DNA of 64,000 nucleotides, taken from Crotophaga sulcirostris. Its lineage: Eukaryota > Chordata > Aves > Cuculiformes > Crotophagidae. Positions within the stretch are counted from its first letter, which is position 1. Each line of letters begins with the position of its first letter. Position numbers and translations under genes: made by a program. Below are positions 11,386-23,913 of this stretch, piece by piece. The notes under the pieces are model-generated. The model saw nothing but the letters and a program-made list of their open reading frames with translations, searched no databases and was not told where the DNA came from. The DNA is taken from the NCBI GenBank assembly GCA_013397455.1, contig VYZB01000024.1, positions 2,699,056-2,763,055 on the forward strand, read 5' to 3'.

Positions 11386-14300
11386 AATAGAAGGAAACAG
11401 TGTGCTAGTAACGTAGGAGAAGTTCTTGGGAAAGCCAGAAATTAAGAGAGAGAAGCTTATTTGTTCATGGCCCTACATGAAGAGTATTTGTGATTCCTGC
11501 CCCACAACAACTCTGTGTCCTGCTATGGGCAAAGTTAGCGTAGGGACCACGAGGAGCAGCACACCTAAACTGAGAACCGAAGCGATGCTTCGATCAGCCT
11601 GTCTTCGCCTCTAGAGGTCTCCCAACTCTTCGCACATTTGAAAACCGAAACATATGCACTCGGCACCTCTGTCAGCTGTCTTCAGCAGGTGCTCTCTCCC
11701 TTCCTGGACTTCCCCTCATTCCGTGGCCCTCAAAATCACCTCTGTAGCATTTGCGTTTTATGGTTCACAAGTTCAATTCTTTCTTGTCACTATCTGTAAT
11801 CTGTCAGCTGACCTTGATACAGCTTATACAGGAAGATTTGCTATTACATTTATAGGAGCTATTTTTAGGAAAAATTTTGTGTGATGTAGATAGTTTGTGT
11901 CATAATGGGTAAATCTGGTGACTGGAAATTAACATTTAATTGATGTACTCCATACACATGTTTCCAAGCAAAGCATGTGCAAAACTGAGTAAATTTGAAA
12001 TGTCTGTGCAGCACTTGTTTGCAGAAAACTGGATCCCCTACAAACCTTTCTATAATGATCTTGCTTGGTAGCATCTCACCATGTGTCAGCCAGAAAAGAA
12101 TCTCTGCCAGGTTTCTTTATTTCTCGGTGCTGATGGATCCCTATCTGTCCCAGCTTTTGTGGATGGGATTCAGGATTATTTTCTCTGGGTTTAGTCAGCC
12201 TGTTTTGTATTGTTGTTTTCTGTAAGCGTCAGAGCGGCTTTGTCTAATTTGCATCAATATAACGAGAAGATAGATTGTGCTCACTGCATCAGTACAGTAT
12301 CACACTTTCCTGTCAGCATGATCCACATCCAGACTGAAGCAGAATTAAGGTGGCATACTATACCACCCCTTTCTATGTGAATTTAGACCTATTTTCCCAC
12401 TCCGGATGAGGAGAAAGTGGCTGCATTCAGACTGCCAGCAGGAACTCAGCAGGAGCTTCTGCCTCTCAGACACAAGATAGAGGCAATCAGGTGCTTCCTG
12501 CAGGTGCTGTGGAGCTGCTTGGTTTAGATTGCTTCCTCTCGCACCAGCAGGGTGCTGTCAGTCCTGCCCTGAGCAAAGGCAGTGGGTCCTGGCCCGTGGC
12601 CAACAGCAGCTAGTACCTCTCGTGCACCTCAGCACTGGGAAAAGAAGGGTTTCCACCCACTCTGGAATTTTAAGTGCCAAATATAAGAGGTTAAAATGGC
12701 CAGGCCTGTTTAAACCAAGGAAAACCTAAGGCATCCAGGCAATACAAAAAATAAGGAAGAATAAACTTAAAGAGCTGTTAACTAGGGGAGCAACCCTCAC
12801 AAGAAAAACTTTGTGTGAAAAATTGGGGGAAAACACGAACATACAGTATCTCGATCATACAGCAATGCTGTTGTACACCAGCTGATGTCTCATGTCTAGA
12901 GTCCAGGGCTGAATTTGGATTTAGTTGACAAATTATCATGTAGGAGAGTAGGAAAATGCTGTTTCTAAATACCTGTTACAGTGGAAAATTATCAGGGATT
13001 TGGAGGCAATAAGGTTTTTTATAGGGATATATACTATGAAGAAAATGAATTCCCAAGTCATTAGGAAAGATGCATAATTCATATGATAAGTCTTTAAAAT
13101 AATATAATAGTCTTCTAGAAATCTATGTAATCAGTGTTTTAAAGAATGAAATTTGAAGTTTGTTTAAGAGCTAGTTTTGTGGCTAGGAATGTCCTGGATT
13201 TTTAAAAGTTTCCATTAAAATATTCAGAAACATGTGGCCATTTTCATTTCAGTGAAAATAAATCATAGGTTTTCCTGGCTTACAATTTTGGTTGTTAACT
13301 ATTTTTTTAAAGTAGGACTTTTTCTTGGTGAATGGATTTAGATAGGTGTATTGAACTTTTGAATGAGACTCCTAAAATTTGAAATATTTGTTTTAATGTA
13401 CAGCAAGTTTCATTTAGAAAAAGAGGGTTTAAAACTTCCTGCAACAATGAGAAGAGATTGCTTAGCTCTTTTTAGGAAGGTAACTGTAGCAAGGAATTAT
13501 CCTGGTTCCATGTTCATTTAGCTTTCAAATGTCATACCCAGACAGAAAGCAATGAGGACCACTGTGGCTTTTAATGACACGTCTGCTTTTTTAAGAACTG
13601 TATTCAACCATCAAACAGCAGTTGCATACAAACAGACCAACAAAGAGCTATGAGAGTGATCAGCAGCCAAACAAGCACGGGTTAATAAGATTTAAGGAAA
13701 TCTAAGTATTAAAGGAATAAGATTTAAGGAACTTTAAGGTTTCAGTCTAAGAAATACTGTGAGAAGATCTAAGAGATCATCAAAAAGGAAAGTAGATTAT
13801 GGTCACTTTCTTGCTGCAGGTAAGAAGCAAAATGTCATGGCCTGAACCTTAAGTGATCAAGATTTAGGGATGGCTTTTGGGAAGTATTTATTGATGGTAA
13901 GCAGGGTGAAGCAGAGCAATGGATTACCTATGGAGCTGCTGCATCTTTCTCACTGGAAGGTCTGAAGAACTGGTTATACAGTCCAAAATGGTTTGTGCTG
14001 CAAGACACCATGAGCTCCTAGGTCTGGGTGAACCTTTGCAGTGCCCTGACTATCTCAACAAAATTATCATGATTTCCTTCCTTTTCCCTGCCCTATTTTA
14101 CAGGCAAAGACAGAGCATGTAGGCCACAAAGGGGATAAGATCACTTCCAGCAGGTCCCTGGTGCAGCTGATATGTGTGAACTTTCATCACAAATTGCAGC
14201 GGTCTGAGAGCCACCATCATGACTCAGGCAGAGGGAAGAGATAGCTGACTTCTATCCAGATTCCTTTCAGCCTCATTTTTTATGGCAATCTTCTGAAGAA

Positions 14301-15764
14301 AATAATGAGAGACTGGTTTGAGCTGGCATCTGAACTGGTTGGTCATCTAGTCACGCTCTTTCATATGAAGAGTGGAAAACCCCATGCCCTAACATTACAT
14401 CTGTACCACATAATATAACTGTTTGAAGGTGAAAACTTACTATCAGTTGTAGGATTAGAGACCTGATACCATGGGGACAGCACATCATTCTGACTCACCA
14501 GTCCAGAAGGCAAAATATTATCTGGGGCTGTGACAGTCTTGGGGATGCTGTGATAGGAGCAGAAAGCAGGTACCTCTGTGAACTTTTGCAGGTGCTTGCC
14601 CGACTAAGGCAATAGTAGAAACTGTTTCAGATTCTCCTTTTACAATTCTGCCTCTCAAGTGTGGAATGAATTCATTTTGACCGATTCAGTGGAGATGGGA
14701 AGTTATACATTGAGTTGCTTAACACTTTATTCCCCTTGGTAAACTCATGCTTGCCCAACAACTTAGAGGGGTGAATATGTAAGGGATTCAGACACTTCAG
14801 CAATGGCCTCAGTCCCCTAGGAACCTTGGAAATGTCTCCAAGGACTTATTCCTTCCTTGTCCTCCTCACTTCAGGAGTTCTCTCCAAACCTAGCAAATTC
14901 TTGAGATATTAAATTGAAAAACCTGTGCCACAGCAGTAAAATGTTATCTTCAGAACTGGTATCAGTATCTGCTGTTGGAGACCTCTCCAAAACCACTCCA
15001 TAGGTTAAAAACGAGGCACTGAAGAAACACTCAGAAAACTCAGAATGATTTTCTCATTCCGTAGCTGTCCAGTTAAAAACAGCTCCCAGAGCTCCCAGAG
15101 TATTGTGCACTGCATAGTAGACAAAAGAAAAAAATAGTCTGCCAGCACAATTTAGAAAAGCTGATGACTTTAAAGACCCTCAGCACAGAGAGAGCTGCCA
15201 CTGATAAAAACTTGCTGTGACTCAGCTATGTTTTGCCTGAGAGCAAGTCATTTTGCTATTAACTGTTGATTACTGAATTTGAAACCCTCAGAGGCCTTCC
15301 AAAAGTCTTTGTCCTGTTGAGGAATGAATGCTAAGAAGGGGATCTAGTAATGGAAAAAGTTTTCAAGGAAATATTGATAAAGTTTCAAAATATAATTAAA
15401 GAGGCTGAGGTCCATGTACGTAATAAATGACCCACAATTTATCTTATTCTACTGTGAAGTACAAGAGTACTCAAGTCAAGGGTAAAAACAGGTGAAAAGA
15501 GTTTATTCACTTAAGGCTATAAAAGATTTACCCACTTCTCTATACAAAGCAGTTTATCGGCTTTTGTGTTTAGTGTTACAACAAAGAGTAAAGTAAGAAT
15601 GGAAACCGAGTAAAGTGATAAAAAAGCTTCAGAAAAAAAGGATTTGGTCAAAATCAGTGTATGTGTGTGTATATTTATTTTTTTATATGTAAATTAAGAA
15701 ATAAATGCCTATGAAGATTATTCCATACCAGACAGAATAATGCAGCCAGGCCCAAAATGGACAG
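11386..15764. other. Unassigned non-coding DNA with a GC-richer patch
   Basis: No gene is supported. A GC-richer patch at about 12420-12660 contains CCAGCAGGGTGC (12544-12555), close to the vertebrate CTCF core, though one position departs from it. A 16-bp direct repeat lies at 13684-13731. The 66-68 codon open frames at 12529 and 13919 have no recognisable features. Confidence 0.5.
13684..13731 (+). repeat. 16-bp direct repeat, period 32
   Basis: AATAAGATTTAAGGAA occurs exactly at 13684-13699 and again at 13716-13731. This looks like a small tandem duplication whose intervening sequence has diverged. Confidence 0.75.
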
Positions 15765-16432
15765 AAAACAGCCAGGCCTGGGCACCTTGGAGGTTAGCAA
15801 GTTGCACACCAGTCAACAGTGTGCCCTTGAGGGCAATGAAACTGCCTTCTAAGCTGTGTTAGCAAGAACATGACTAGCAGGTCAAAGATGGCACTGATCA
15901 CTGGGAGGCACTTCTAAGGCCACACTAGGAGTGCTTTGCCCACATCTGCCTCTTCTGAGGTGGGGCTGACAAGAGAGGAATGACAAATTGGAGAGTCCAG
16001 CAGAGGACTGACAAAATGTTCTGGGGGCTGCAGCACATGATTTATGAGGACAAGCTGAGTGACCTGGTTTTATTCAGCTTGGAGAAGAGAAGATTATGCA
16101 GGACCTAAAATCTGTTTTCAGGTACCTAAAGGCAAATTACAGAGAAGACAAAACCAGACTTTTCTCAGATTGGCACAGCAGAAGGACAAGAGACAACAGT
16201 CAAGAACTGCGATAAGATAAATTCTCCCTGGCTATAAGGAAGAATTTTTAATGGTGGAAGTGGTTAAATGCTGAAACAGGTTGCCCAAGTAGGTTGCAAA
16301 GTCTCTGACCATGAAGAACTTCAAAACTCAGACAATCAAGACCTTTCACCATCAGGTCCAAAGTAAAAATTACACCTCCTGGGAACAGGGGCTTGAGCTA
16401 GATGATGATTCCAGAGTTCTATGATTCTTTCT
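15765..16432 (+). mobile_element. Old CR1 LINE 3' half, strongly decayed
   Basis: The order of CR1 landmarks is preserved. There is an AACAGTGTGCCCTTGAGGGC block (CR1 QQCALV-like region, about 15818-15837), then TTCAGCTTGGAGAAGAGAAG (encoding FSLEKR, about 16074-16093). A GGTACCTAAAGGC block (YLK) and a CAGGTTGCCCAAGTAGGTTG block (about 16278-16297) follow. It ends with GAGTTCTATGATTCTTT, a worn ATTCTATG tail near 16415-16431. The frame is destroyed by indels and stops, so it is much older than the 41.2-kb copy. Confidence 0.85.
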
Positions 16433-19400
16433 AGGGTTTTTTAAAGATTTATTGTGATGGAAACTCCACTATGTCCCAAACAATCCATTGCAATGCTTCC
16501 CACAGAAATGGAAAAAAAAACATTCAAAGTGACTGTATGTTTTGACTGGATGAAAACAGCTTCTTGGAGCATTTGCAACCTTTACATTGCAATGCTGTTG
16601 CATTGGTAGCCAAAGGGTGAGACTGAATACACTGTATTTCTTATAGCTGAATTGAAGGAAATGGAAATAGTTAAGCATTTCTAATCATAGCATTGCATAA
16701 TTTAAAGCAGGGGTTGCTAGAAATGGATTTGTATTTCAAACTCCTTTGGCAGACCCTGCATTAAAGTTTTCCAATATTAATTCTGAAAAAAAGGATATGG
16801 TTATAGAACATAAGAAATGCTTTCATGACATAGAGACAGTTGCTCAGAGATAGTTCCCTATCTCTATTTTTGTAAGAAAAGTAAGAATATATATAAAATA
16901 CATTATATCTGATTTACTGATGTTCTAGGAAGTTAGTTGCCACAAATCCATTGTTGTATTGCTTTAAGATTGTTGGATATGGACATTTAGGATGAACCCA
17001 AAATGTATACACTTCTAAAAAAAACCCCATAGAATCTGAATCTTAAATATTACAGTTTTGTCCTCATTTTTGTTTTTCTGTTGTATTAAATGCTATCTAA
17101 TTTTGTTATGCTCCCAGGAGTACTAACCAACCTTTCATAAACTCTGATTTTCAGCTAATTTTGAATCCATTGCCCACTTTCTTGCGTGCTTCATTTTCCT
17201 GTTTATTTTAAAACTAATGCTGATCAACCTCTTTCTCTGTAAGAATGTATTTTATTTATATCACTAGATTTGAAACATGTAATTTGTTCCTTTGCCCTCA
17301 GTAACAGTCAGAAACTTATCATCAGGTCAGTGGTCTCCAGAATCTAACATGCAGCACATATGTTAAAATGCCTTTTTGAACAGTACAGAAATGGTGTTGA
17401 ACAGAAAGTAAGACAGAAAGAAAAAGTGTATATGAAGTGTGCATCTTCTTTAAGAACCAGGATCTATATTCATCAGATATATGTATGTCACCGGTTCTTT
17501 TCTTACAAGTCTCCTTTTACTCTTAGCGACTGTGGTTAAGACATATTTATTTGCCTGTAGTCACTGAAACAACATTGTTTTTTCAGGGGATCTCGCCTCA
17601 TCTTTTCAGGGCCCCCAGCTGCATGCTTAAGTTCAGTGGTATCATTCTCCTAAATGGAATACTTGTATTAAGAAGGCAGAATCAGGTTGTCAGTTCCCAA
17701 GAGAAATCGGATGGTTGATTTTCTTTGTTCTAACAAAGGCAGGTCTGACACTCCCAGCATCTTCAGTATTATCATAGTCTATGGCTCAATCTACTGTAAG
17801 GCCCTGTGTACCATGCAAAATTTTGAAGTTAAAGTCAGGTAACGTTTCTGCAGGTTTTGTATTTCAACAGTCAATACAACCAAGCTGAGGTTAAAACTGG
17901 GGATTACATTGATTATTTTGGATATTACTCAAGTCAATTCAACATGACTGGACCTCATCTCTCATTCGGGCTGTGTCAGTCAGACCTGTCAGATTGAAAT
18001 CTATGTAAGTATATAAGATATTTTTCCAAACAAATTCATTTGACAGTGATTGTTCAAATCAAAACATCACAGATAGGACACCTCTCGGCTGATTTTAAAT
18101 TCTTGCTCCTAACAAGCATCCTAGAAAATTAGTATAGTATCTCTTAAAATTATGAAGAGAAATACATGTACTTTAAAGCTATAATCTGACCTATTTTATA
18201 CCCACTTTCCAATGAAATAAGTTACTCACAAGAGCACTCTGACAAGCTCTTGCTTAACGATAAACAGGGCCTACTCTGATTAACTGAGTTGTAGGTAGTC
18301 AGTGCTTTTTGCATACAGTTTCCTGAACTGTGGGGCCTCTTTGATGAAACAGTCATTTAGGTTTATGATTTAGGTTTTTTTTCAGACCTGATTTAAGACT
18401 TTGAGCTGTTGCTCAGCCTTCCTTGCTTTACTGTATGTGTTGTCTCTCTTCTCTGCTTTATCTCCAGCCTGAAGAGCAGACTAAAAGGCTTAACTAAAAG
18501 ATTTTGATTGATTTCAGCTTTGTGTGACTTCAGTAAGGGAGCAGCAGTACTTGAGCTGCGGCAGCATCCTGAAGGCATCTGCAGAATTGCACAACATGGC
18601 CCAGAGTCACGATTTTACAGACTCTGGCTTTTCACTAAAATGCATAGATGTATCCATAGGGATGCAACTGCTCTGGCAGTAAAAGTCCCTTTCTCCTAAC
18701 AAGAAGAACTCTCTTTAGTGCATGACAGGAATTTGCACCTCATTTTTAAGCAATAAAATACCCATCTGGTGGTGATGTGCAACACAGAAATCTCATTGCC
18801 CCATACTGTCCCTAATAGCACAAGGCATGCAACCTGATCCATTGATATCTGTGATACTAAAGGAGACATTCAGAATACATAACTTCTGTTCAGTTCTCAT
18901 CATTTAATTTCACACATTTCACCCTTCCTTTTTTCACAAGTACTTCTGAGTTTTCTCTGAGCCCTCTGCCACTACAGTTTAGATTCCAAACTTCAAATTG
19001 TTGTAATCAAACTCCATTTATCTCTTATTTTTTATGTTCAGGACCTGATACTGGCTTAGATTAACAAAAAAAATAGCATAATAAAGAAAATATACATATC
19101 TATAAACAGCACTGTAGTTTCTTTTGCTTTGGAAAGTTCACCTCCAGCTGGTGCTTTCTATTCATTTTCTCTATTACAGAGAGTCCTGAAAGGCCAGGAC
19201 ACATCTTTGCTGTGTCAGTAAATCATCTTGTATGTATCAACCTTGATCCCAGAAAGTGTTTAAGAGTTTGGCCCTCAGTCAGCTTTGGGATTTATCATGT
19301 GTCTTAGATATTCAGTAAGTAATGAAATGCTTTGCAAGATCAGCAATGTATAAATAACATCTAATGCTATCCAGTGCTCACCCTTGCCTTAACAACCAAA

Positions 19401-20113
19401 AATTACTTTGAAGGCCAAGTATGATATATGGGATAAAGATATGAAAACTGTTAATGCATGAGCCAGTCAGGTGGACAGCAAAAGATGTTCCTAGCTTGTT
19501 AGAGGTCTTTTGTGCTGATGCTGAGCCACAGTTACAATCAGAGGAAGTGAATCATAACAGGAAAGAGTGCAAGATGCCCTAGCGTTCTTTGTGTAACTTT
19601 TCTGCCTGGTTCCCTAAAAGAACAATGCTTCAGTGATTACACTTTCACTTTGTTAGACTGTTTATCCACCTTATATAGCATTTAAAGTAAAAAGCTGATT
19701 TCAAGCAAAATTGATAGTGGATAGGTTGTTCCAAAATGTTAATTTCTAAAAATTATGATGAAGATTAGACACTGGGTAGACAGGCAAGATCCAAACTGGC
19801 CATATCACTGGAGAAACCACCCAATATATACCCCAAAGGGGTACAACAGACTGTTTAGTACCTCTAGCCTTGAACTAGTCCAAACTATGCTGCCACTTAC
19901 TCAGCTCCTATTGGCATGGAGCCTGTGAAGGACCTGGAGGCACCCTGGGTGAAAAGACACAGAAATTATTCAGTGGTATTGGGTGTGGCTGGAGATACAC
20001 AGGAGATGCAGGACATGGAACCAGTAGGAGCTGGAACCTGTCGCTACCACTGCCTGTAGGCAACTGGGACTGTATTTTTGATTGTTCAGTCCTGGAAAAT
20101 TTAAGAGTAAATA

Positions 20114-20143
20114 CTTTAAAGGAGAAATTCTTTAAAGGAGAAA
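20114..20143 (+). repeat. 14-bp tandem duplication, period 16
   Basis: CTTTAAAGGAGAAA occurs at 20114-20127 and again at 20130-20143. This is consistent with a recent replication-slippage or short-duplication event. Confidence 0.75.
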
Positions 20144-20631
20144 GACAGTAAATGTTGTCTTTAATTTTATTGTTGTTACTACTGCTTTTATTGTGCTAAC
20201 TCTAAGCAATATAGTTTTTCAAATACCTTTGAAAATAAAATCTGGAACTCAATCAGCTAGTTGCACTGAATTCTGCCCATCTGGATCTTAGTGTGGAATC
20301 AAATCCTACTCAGCTGTATGATTTAACCAGATTTGTAAGTTTTCATGTTATTAAGTATTCAAAGTTTTGTAATAAATGTGTCATGAGAAGCTCTGTTATG
20401 GGCATTCTGAAATGTATACAGCAGGATACACTTTCAAAGGAATGGAAACTTCCCATCCACTGGTATTTTTAAATACATAGAGCAGATCGGGAAAGGATTT
20501 GATAATTTGTAACACAGTGTTTGCAATGTAAGTTTACCTAATCTGTCACAAGTTTATAAAACTCACAGTTTTGTGTAGGAAAAATGCTACATGCAGTAAT
20601 TCAGTTTTGCAATTGTTTTTCAGAAACCATT

Positions 20632-20668
20632 AAAGAAAAAAAAAATAAAAAAAGAGAGAGAGAGAGAA
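20632..20668 (+). repeat. A-rich tract plus (GA)n microsatellite
   Basis: An A-rich run (20632-20651) grades into about seven GA units (20652-20666). It is a simple-sequence repeat, and its allele length is likely variable. Confidence 0.85.
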
Positions 20669-20937
20669 ACCTACTTTTTCCTCTATGCTGAATTTAGAAT
20701 TCTGGTTGAGAGTTTTGCTTCCACACAACTCAATGAAACTAGATCCTATGATTTATTTTCAACAAGTAGTTTGTGAATGGTGCCCCAAATATAAAATATT
20801 AGATGGGAATCACACTTTGTTTTTATTTCAGTCTAAAGCTGACTTCACAGACTTTAAATAAATGAGGTCATATAATCTTGCTCAAAGAAATTATTCTCTT
20901 GGGATATAATAACTATTGTTACCATGCGCTTTTATGG

Positions 20938-21033
20938 AAAGTGCCATGGTTGGTGTGGTGGTTGGTGTTAGTGTTGGGTTATAGGTTGGACTTGATGATG
21001 TCAGAGGTCCTTTCCAACCTTGTGATACTGTGA
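20938..21033 (+). mobile_element. CR1 LINE 3' end, very short, GATACTGT-tail type
   Basis: Only about 95 bp remain: AAGTGCCATGGTT at the ORF end, a GGTTATAGGTTGGACTTGAT block, TCAGAGGTCCTTTCCAACCT, and one and a half TGATACTG octamers. It is the same subfamily as the copies at 11.24 and 41.2 kb. The extreme 5' truncation is normal for CR1. Confidence 0.9.
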
Positions 21034-22415
21034 TAATAGAATTATACACGAAGACTTTGTCTATGAGATGTACTGTTTGGGAGTTCAGCTCTGGATGGCA
21101 TTGTTCTGCTCATGATATTGTGTGATCAATTTGATGAAGCAAAAAAGCAGGTGAGCCATCAAAAAGGCACGTTTTTGAAATGCCTTGTTTACCTTAATTT
21201 TAAATCAAACACTTTCAGCTTCCATTTGCCCTATTCAGTTACAATGTGTCATTTCTCTCATTTTTCCCTTGTGTGGGCATCCCCCTGCCAGCTGAGCCTA
21301 TTAACTAGGTGTAGATCTGAGGGCACTGACTGAAGGATCAAATGCAGATTCTATATCTGCAGATCTGATCACATTTTATCAATTGGTTGAAATAGATGAA
21401 ACTGTGCTGCAAGGCACCACAAAATTTGCTTACATTCTTCCACTCCTCAGTATTCAAATATTTCCTTTTGGCTTTCAGGATCAGGTCATCAAAGAGCTGT
21501 AAATCTGAATGGCCGCAGCAACTACAATGGAAAAAAGACTGATTTCTCGAGCTTCTGTTTAAATCATAAAAAGGAACAGAACTTTTCAGAGCTGCTGCGC
21601 TCTGCTTATTCCTGGACATACTTGAATCAATGAAGGGACAAATCTCGCTCCCTAGGGCAAATAACAACATTGATCATAAAGGAACTAATCTGAAATTATA
21701 GAAATTCAAAAGAATATAGAATTGGTGCAAAAAGTGATTTTCTTCTTTTACTTAGCATGTTTTGTTGCTACTATGTCTTCAAAGAGCAGTTACTATGTTG
21801 GACAGCAAAACTGTCTGAAATGCACTGACTGGTAATCCTGTGCTGCGGTACAGTTGCATCTAGACTGTCTTTTTTCTTCCTGCCTGCTCTCTTTGCAGTT
21901 TTCTAAGCTACTTGTTTAATGATATGCAAATGCCTCACCATTTATTGCAGAGGAGGAAGTATTCTATTTCAGGGGTGAAGGCATTTTATTATTTTATTTT
22001 GTTGATTCGTGACTTTATCTATGCATGACCAAATAGTTTATTACGTATTTGTTCCTTATGCGTTGGTTTACTCATTTTTAATTGATTTTATATCTCAAAT
22101 GTATTTGGGTTTTTTTTAGTGTAAAAGGTACAGTGGAACAATTTTCACATTATATCAAGTTGCTCTAGTCTATCTTTAGAATAATCAATAAAACAAGGTG
22201 AAAATAAAGATTGTGAATCACTGGCTGATATACAAAGAAGAAAGTCACTATGAAATGTATTAGTTTTAAAATATCTACATAAAAATTCACTGTGGCTTGG
22301 TTCAGTTTTCATCTCCCCACAGCTCTAAAATCCTGCTTGGTAACCACTGACATTGTCACAGGGAAATTCCATGCAAACGGGTGGAATATAATAGTATTGG
22401 AGCAGAATGCCACGG
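21034..22415. other. Unassigned AT-rich spacer
   Basis: No recognisable gene or repeat. A 110-codon minus-strand open frame at 21338-21670 shows no domain or family resemblance and has no splice or start support. Confidence 0.5.
22411..22415 (+). repeat. Left target-site duplication of the solo LTR
   Basis: CACGG sits directly before the LTR, and CATGG (23095-23099) sits directly after it. Five bp is the usual duplication length for this type of endogenous retrovirus. The single difference is the C-to-T change expected from CpG decay. Confidence 0.6.
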
Positions 22416-23094
22416 TGTTGTGGTTTGAGATAAATTACAGTCAGTTTTCTGACTCTGACTCAGTCTCATCTAAGTAACTTCATTTTCTAAAATCTAACTG
22501 CATGTTTTTAAGACAGTTTCTTCCTAGAAGTGATAACACAGGGCACTGGCATACAGAAAGGCCAACGCTTATACTTATTCCTATGGTAACCGAGGCAATC
22601 CTCAAGCTGGCAAAGAAAGGCTGCACCTGCAGGGAGGAGTGGACAGTACAGGTGACCCCAAACTGACCAACAGACTATTCCATCCCATATAAATATAAAA
22701 TTGAGAGATCACGAGGATCTCACTTTCTTCTGTGATGGCTGACATGCAGTGAGGATCTCGTCTGCCTGTTTGCTCCTGATCCTGGATGTGTGTGCTCCTG
22801 AATCCATTTCTTGAGTCCAGCTCCCTCCTAGCCATGGACCCATTCCCTTGTGTCTACTCTACAGCATTTGTGGTGATGTATAGTCATCGAGGGGTGGGGG
22901 TGCAATCTCATATATTTCTATATTATTAATATTAATATTATTTCATTAAAACTGTAGTTTTAGTTTCCAACCTGCAAGTCTTTTTCTTCTCATTTTCCTT
23001 TCCCTTTTCCCTGGAAGTTGGACATAGGGATTTGGGATCCCAACTTCATCATTTTAGCTGCTGAAATTAGCCAGGCTGGGGCTAAACCTAGACA
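22416..23094 (+). mobile_element. Solo LTR, avian ERVL type
   Basis: The sequence opens with TGTTGTGGTTTG, the standard 5' end of a large group of avian ERVL-like LTRs, and closes with GGGGCTAAACCTAGACA. In between are the family block CCCCAAACTGACCAACAG (about 22656-22673), a TATA-like stretch at 22688-22700, an (ATT)-rich run, ATTAAA at 22945-22950 (candidate poly(A) signal), and the AGTTTCCAACCTGCAAGTCT block with a pyrimidine-rich stretch after it. Flanking 5-bp duplications support an intact single LTR of about 679 bp. No gag, pol or env sequence adjoins it, so it is a solo LTR left by recombination between two LTRs. It is a plus-strand element and could once have acted as a promoter. 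Confidence 0.85.
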
Positions 23095-23099
23095 CATGG
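23095..23099 (+). repeat. Right target-site duplication of the solo LTR
   Basis: CATGG pairs with CACGG at 22411-22415 (four of five bases identical, with the mismatch at a CpG). Confidence 0.6.
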
Positions 23100-23676
23100 T
23101 GTCTTTTGCTCAGCTTTTGACTGTGTTTCCATGGAAGAAGTCTTCAGGTGCTGCAACCTGACAAGACTACCTGAGAAGTGGGAGCGCTCTCTAAGCTCTG
23201 GAAGCTCAGATTCCCCTCCAGCACATCTCTCTCCTGCTGCCAAGGGGAGGCAGGTTGGACCTGAGGGGGCTGCAGGGCTGGGATTGATGGTGTCTCACTG
23301 CTGAGCAGGCAATGCTGCAGGCACAATACTTGCTCATTTTAAAAGTCCCAGATATATTTGAGGTGGGTTTAATATGGATGAATTTGCTCTTGTCTTACCA
23401 TGGGATGATGAGTAATTTAATTTGTTTTTTCTTTTCCTCTAGTTATTAAAATGAAATGCATATTTTATGGTAAGGCTGTGGGGTACTTTCAAAATTGGTA
23501 TTTTTCATCACAGCTCATCTAGATGAACACTGCTCCTAATAAAACATTAACATTTTACCTGCCACAGTGTTTGCAGTCTTCAAAAAGACAGACTCATTGT
23601 CTCTTGGCCGCTCTTTAGCGTAGCACAGCCTGCCCTTAAACTGATAGTATGTACAGTGTTGTTGCTATTATCTAAT
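23100..23676. other. Unassigned spacer between LTR and CR1
   Basis: No gene or repeat is recognised. The part at 23100-23330 is GC-richer than its surroundings. It contains only short, mutually overlapping open frames. Confidence 0.5.
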
Positions 23677-23868
23677 ATCATGGAAACATAGAATGGATTG
23701 GGCCGGAAGGGACCTTAAATGTTGTCTAGCTCCAACCCCCCTGCCATGGACAGGGACACCTTACATTAGACCAGATTGCTTAAAGCCTCATCCAGCCTGG
23801 AGTTCGAGACCAGGGATGGGGCATCCAGTACTTCTCTGGGCAGCCTGTTCCAGTGCCTCATCACCCTT
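23677..23868 (-). mobile_element. CR1 LINE 3' end, minus strand
   Basis: Read on the minus strand this is a CR1 3' end. On the plus strand it begins with the inverted tail ATCATGGAAACATAGAATGG, then GGAAGGGACCTTAAA, the CCAACCCCCCTGCCATGGAC block, GATGGGGCATCCAGTACTTC, and CAGCCTGTTCCAGTGCCTCA. The similarity stops near 23868, where a hAT-like terminal sequence follows. It is the only minus-strand CR1 found in the window. Confidence 0.92.
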
Positions 23869-23880
23869 GCAGCAGAAAAT

Positions 23881-23913
23881 TTCGACCCGTGGGCCTTGAG
23901 TTCGACACCCCTG
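23881..23913. mobile_element. hAT-type DNA transposon terminal inverted repeat (single end)
   Basis: On the minus strand this reads CAGGGGTGTCGAACTCAAGG followed by CCCACGGGTCG. That closely matches the terminal inverted repeat shared by a large group of vertebrate hAT/Charlie-like elements (CAGGGGTGTCAAACTC followed by GGCCCGCGGGCC). Only one end is visible, and no partner end is found to the left of the adjacent CR1. The next eight bases (CTCTAACA) have the TA-containing character of hAT target sites. It is probably a remnant. Confidence 0.5.

Larger units (their letters stand above)
16433..20937. other. Unassigned AT-rich non-coding DNA
   Basis: No gene or confidently named repeat is seen. 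Small features inside are a 14-bp tandem duplication at 20114-20143 and an A-rich plus GA microsatellite at 20632-20668. A stretch at about 19770-20080 is slightly more GC-rich and could be an old repeat that I cannot name. Confidence 0.5.

Noticed and set aside
12542..12555. CTCF-like core in a GC-richer patch
   Set aside because: One conserved position is wrong and there is no supporting context. Such partial matches are common.
13742..13819. Exon-like stretch ending at GCAG|GTAAGA with a basic peptide (RRSKRSSKRKVDYG)
   Set aside because: The acceptor before it has almost no pyrimidine tract, and a stop lies just upstream in frame. A chance 36-codon frame is the simplest reading.
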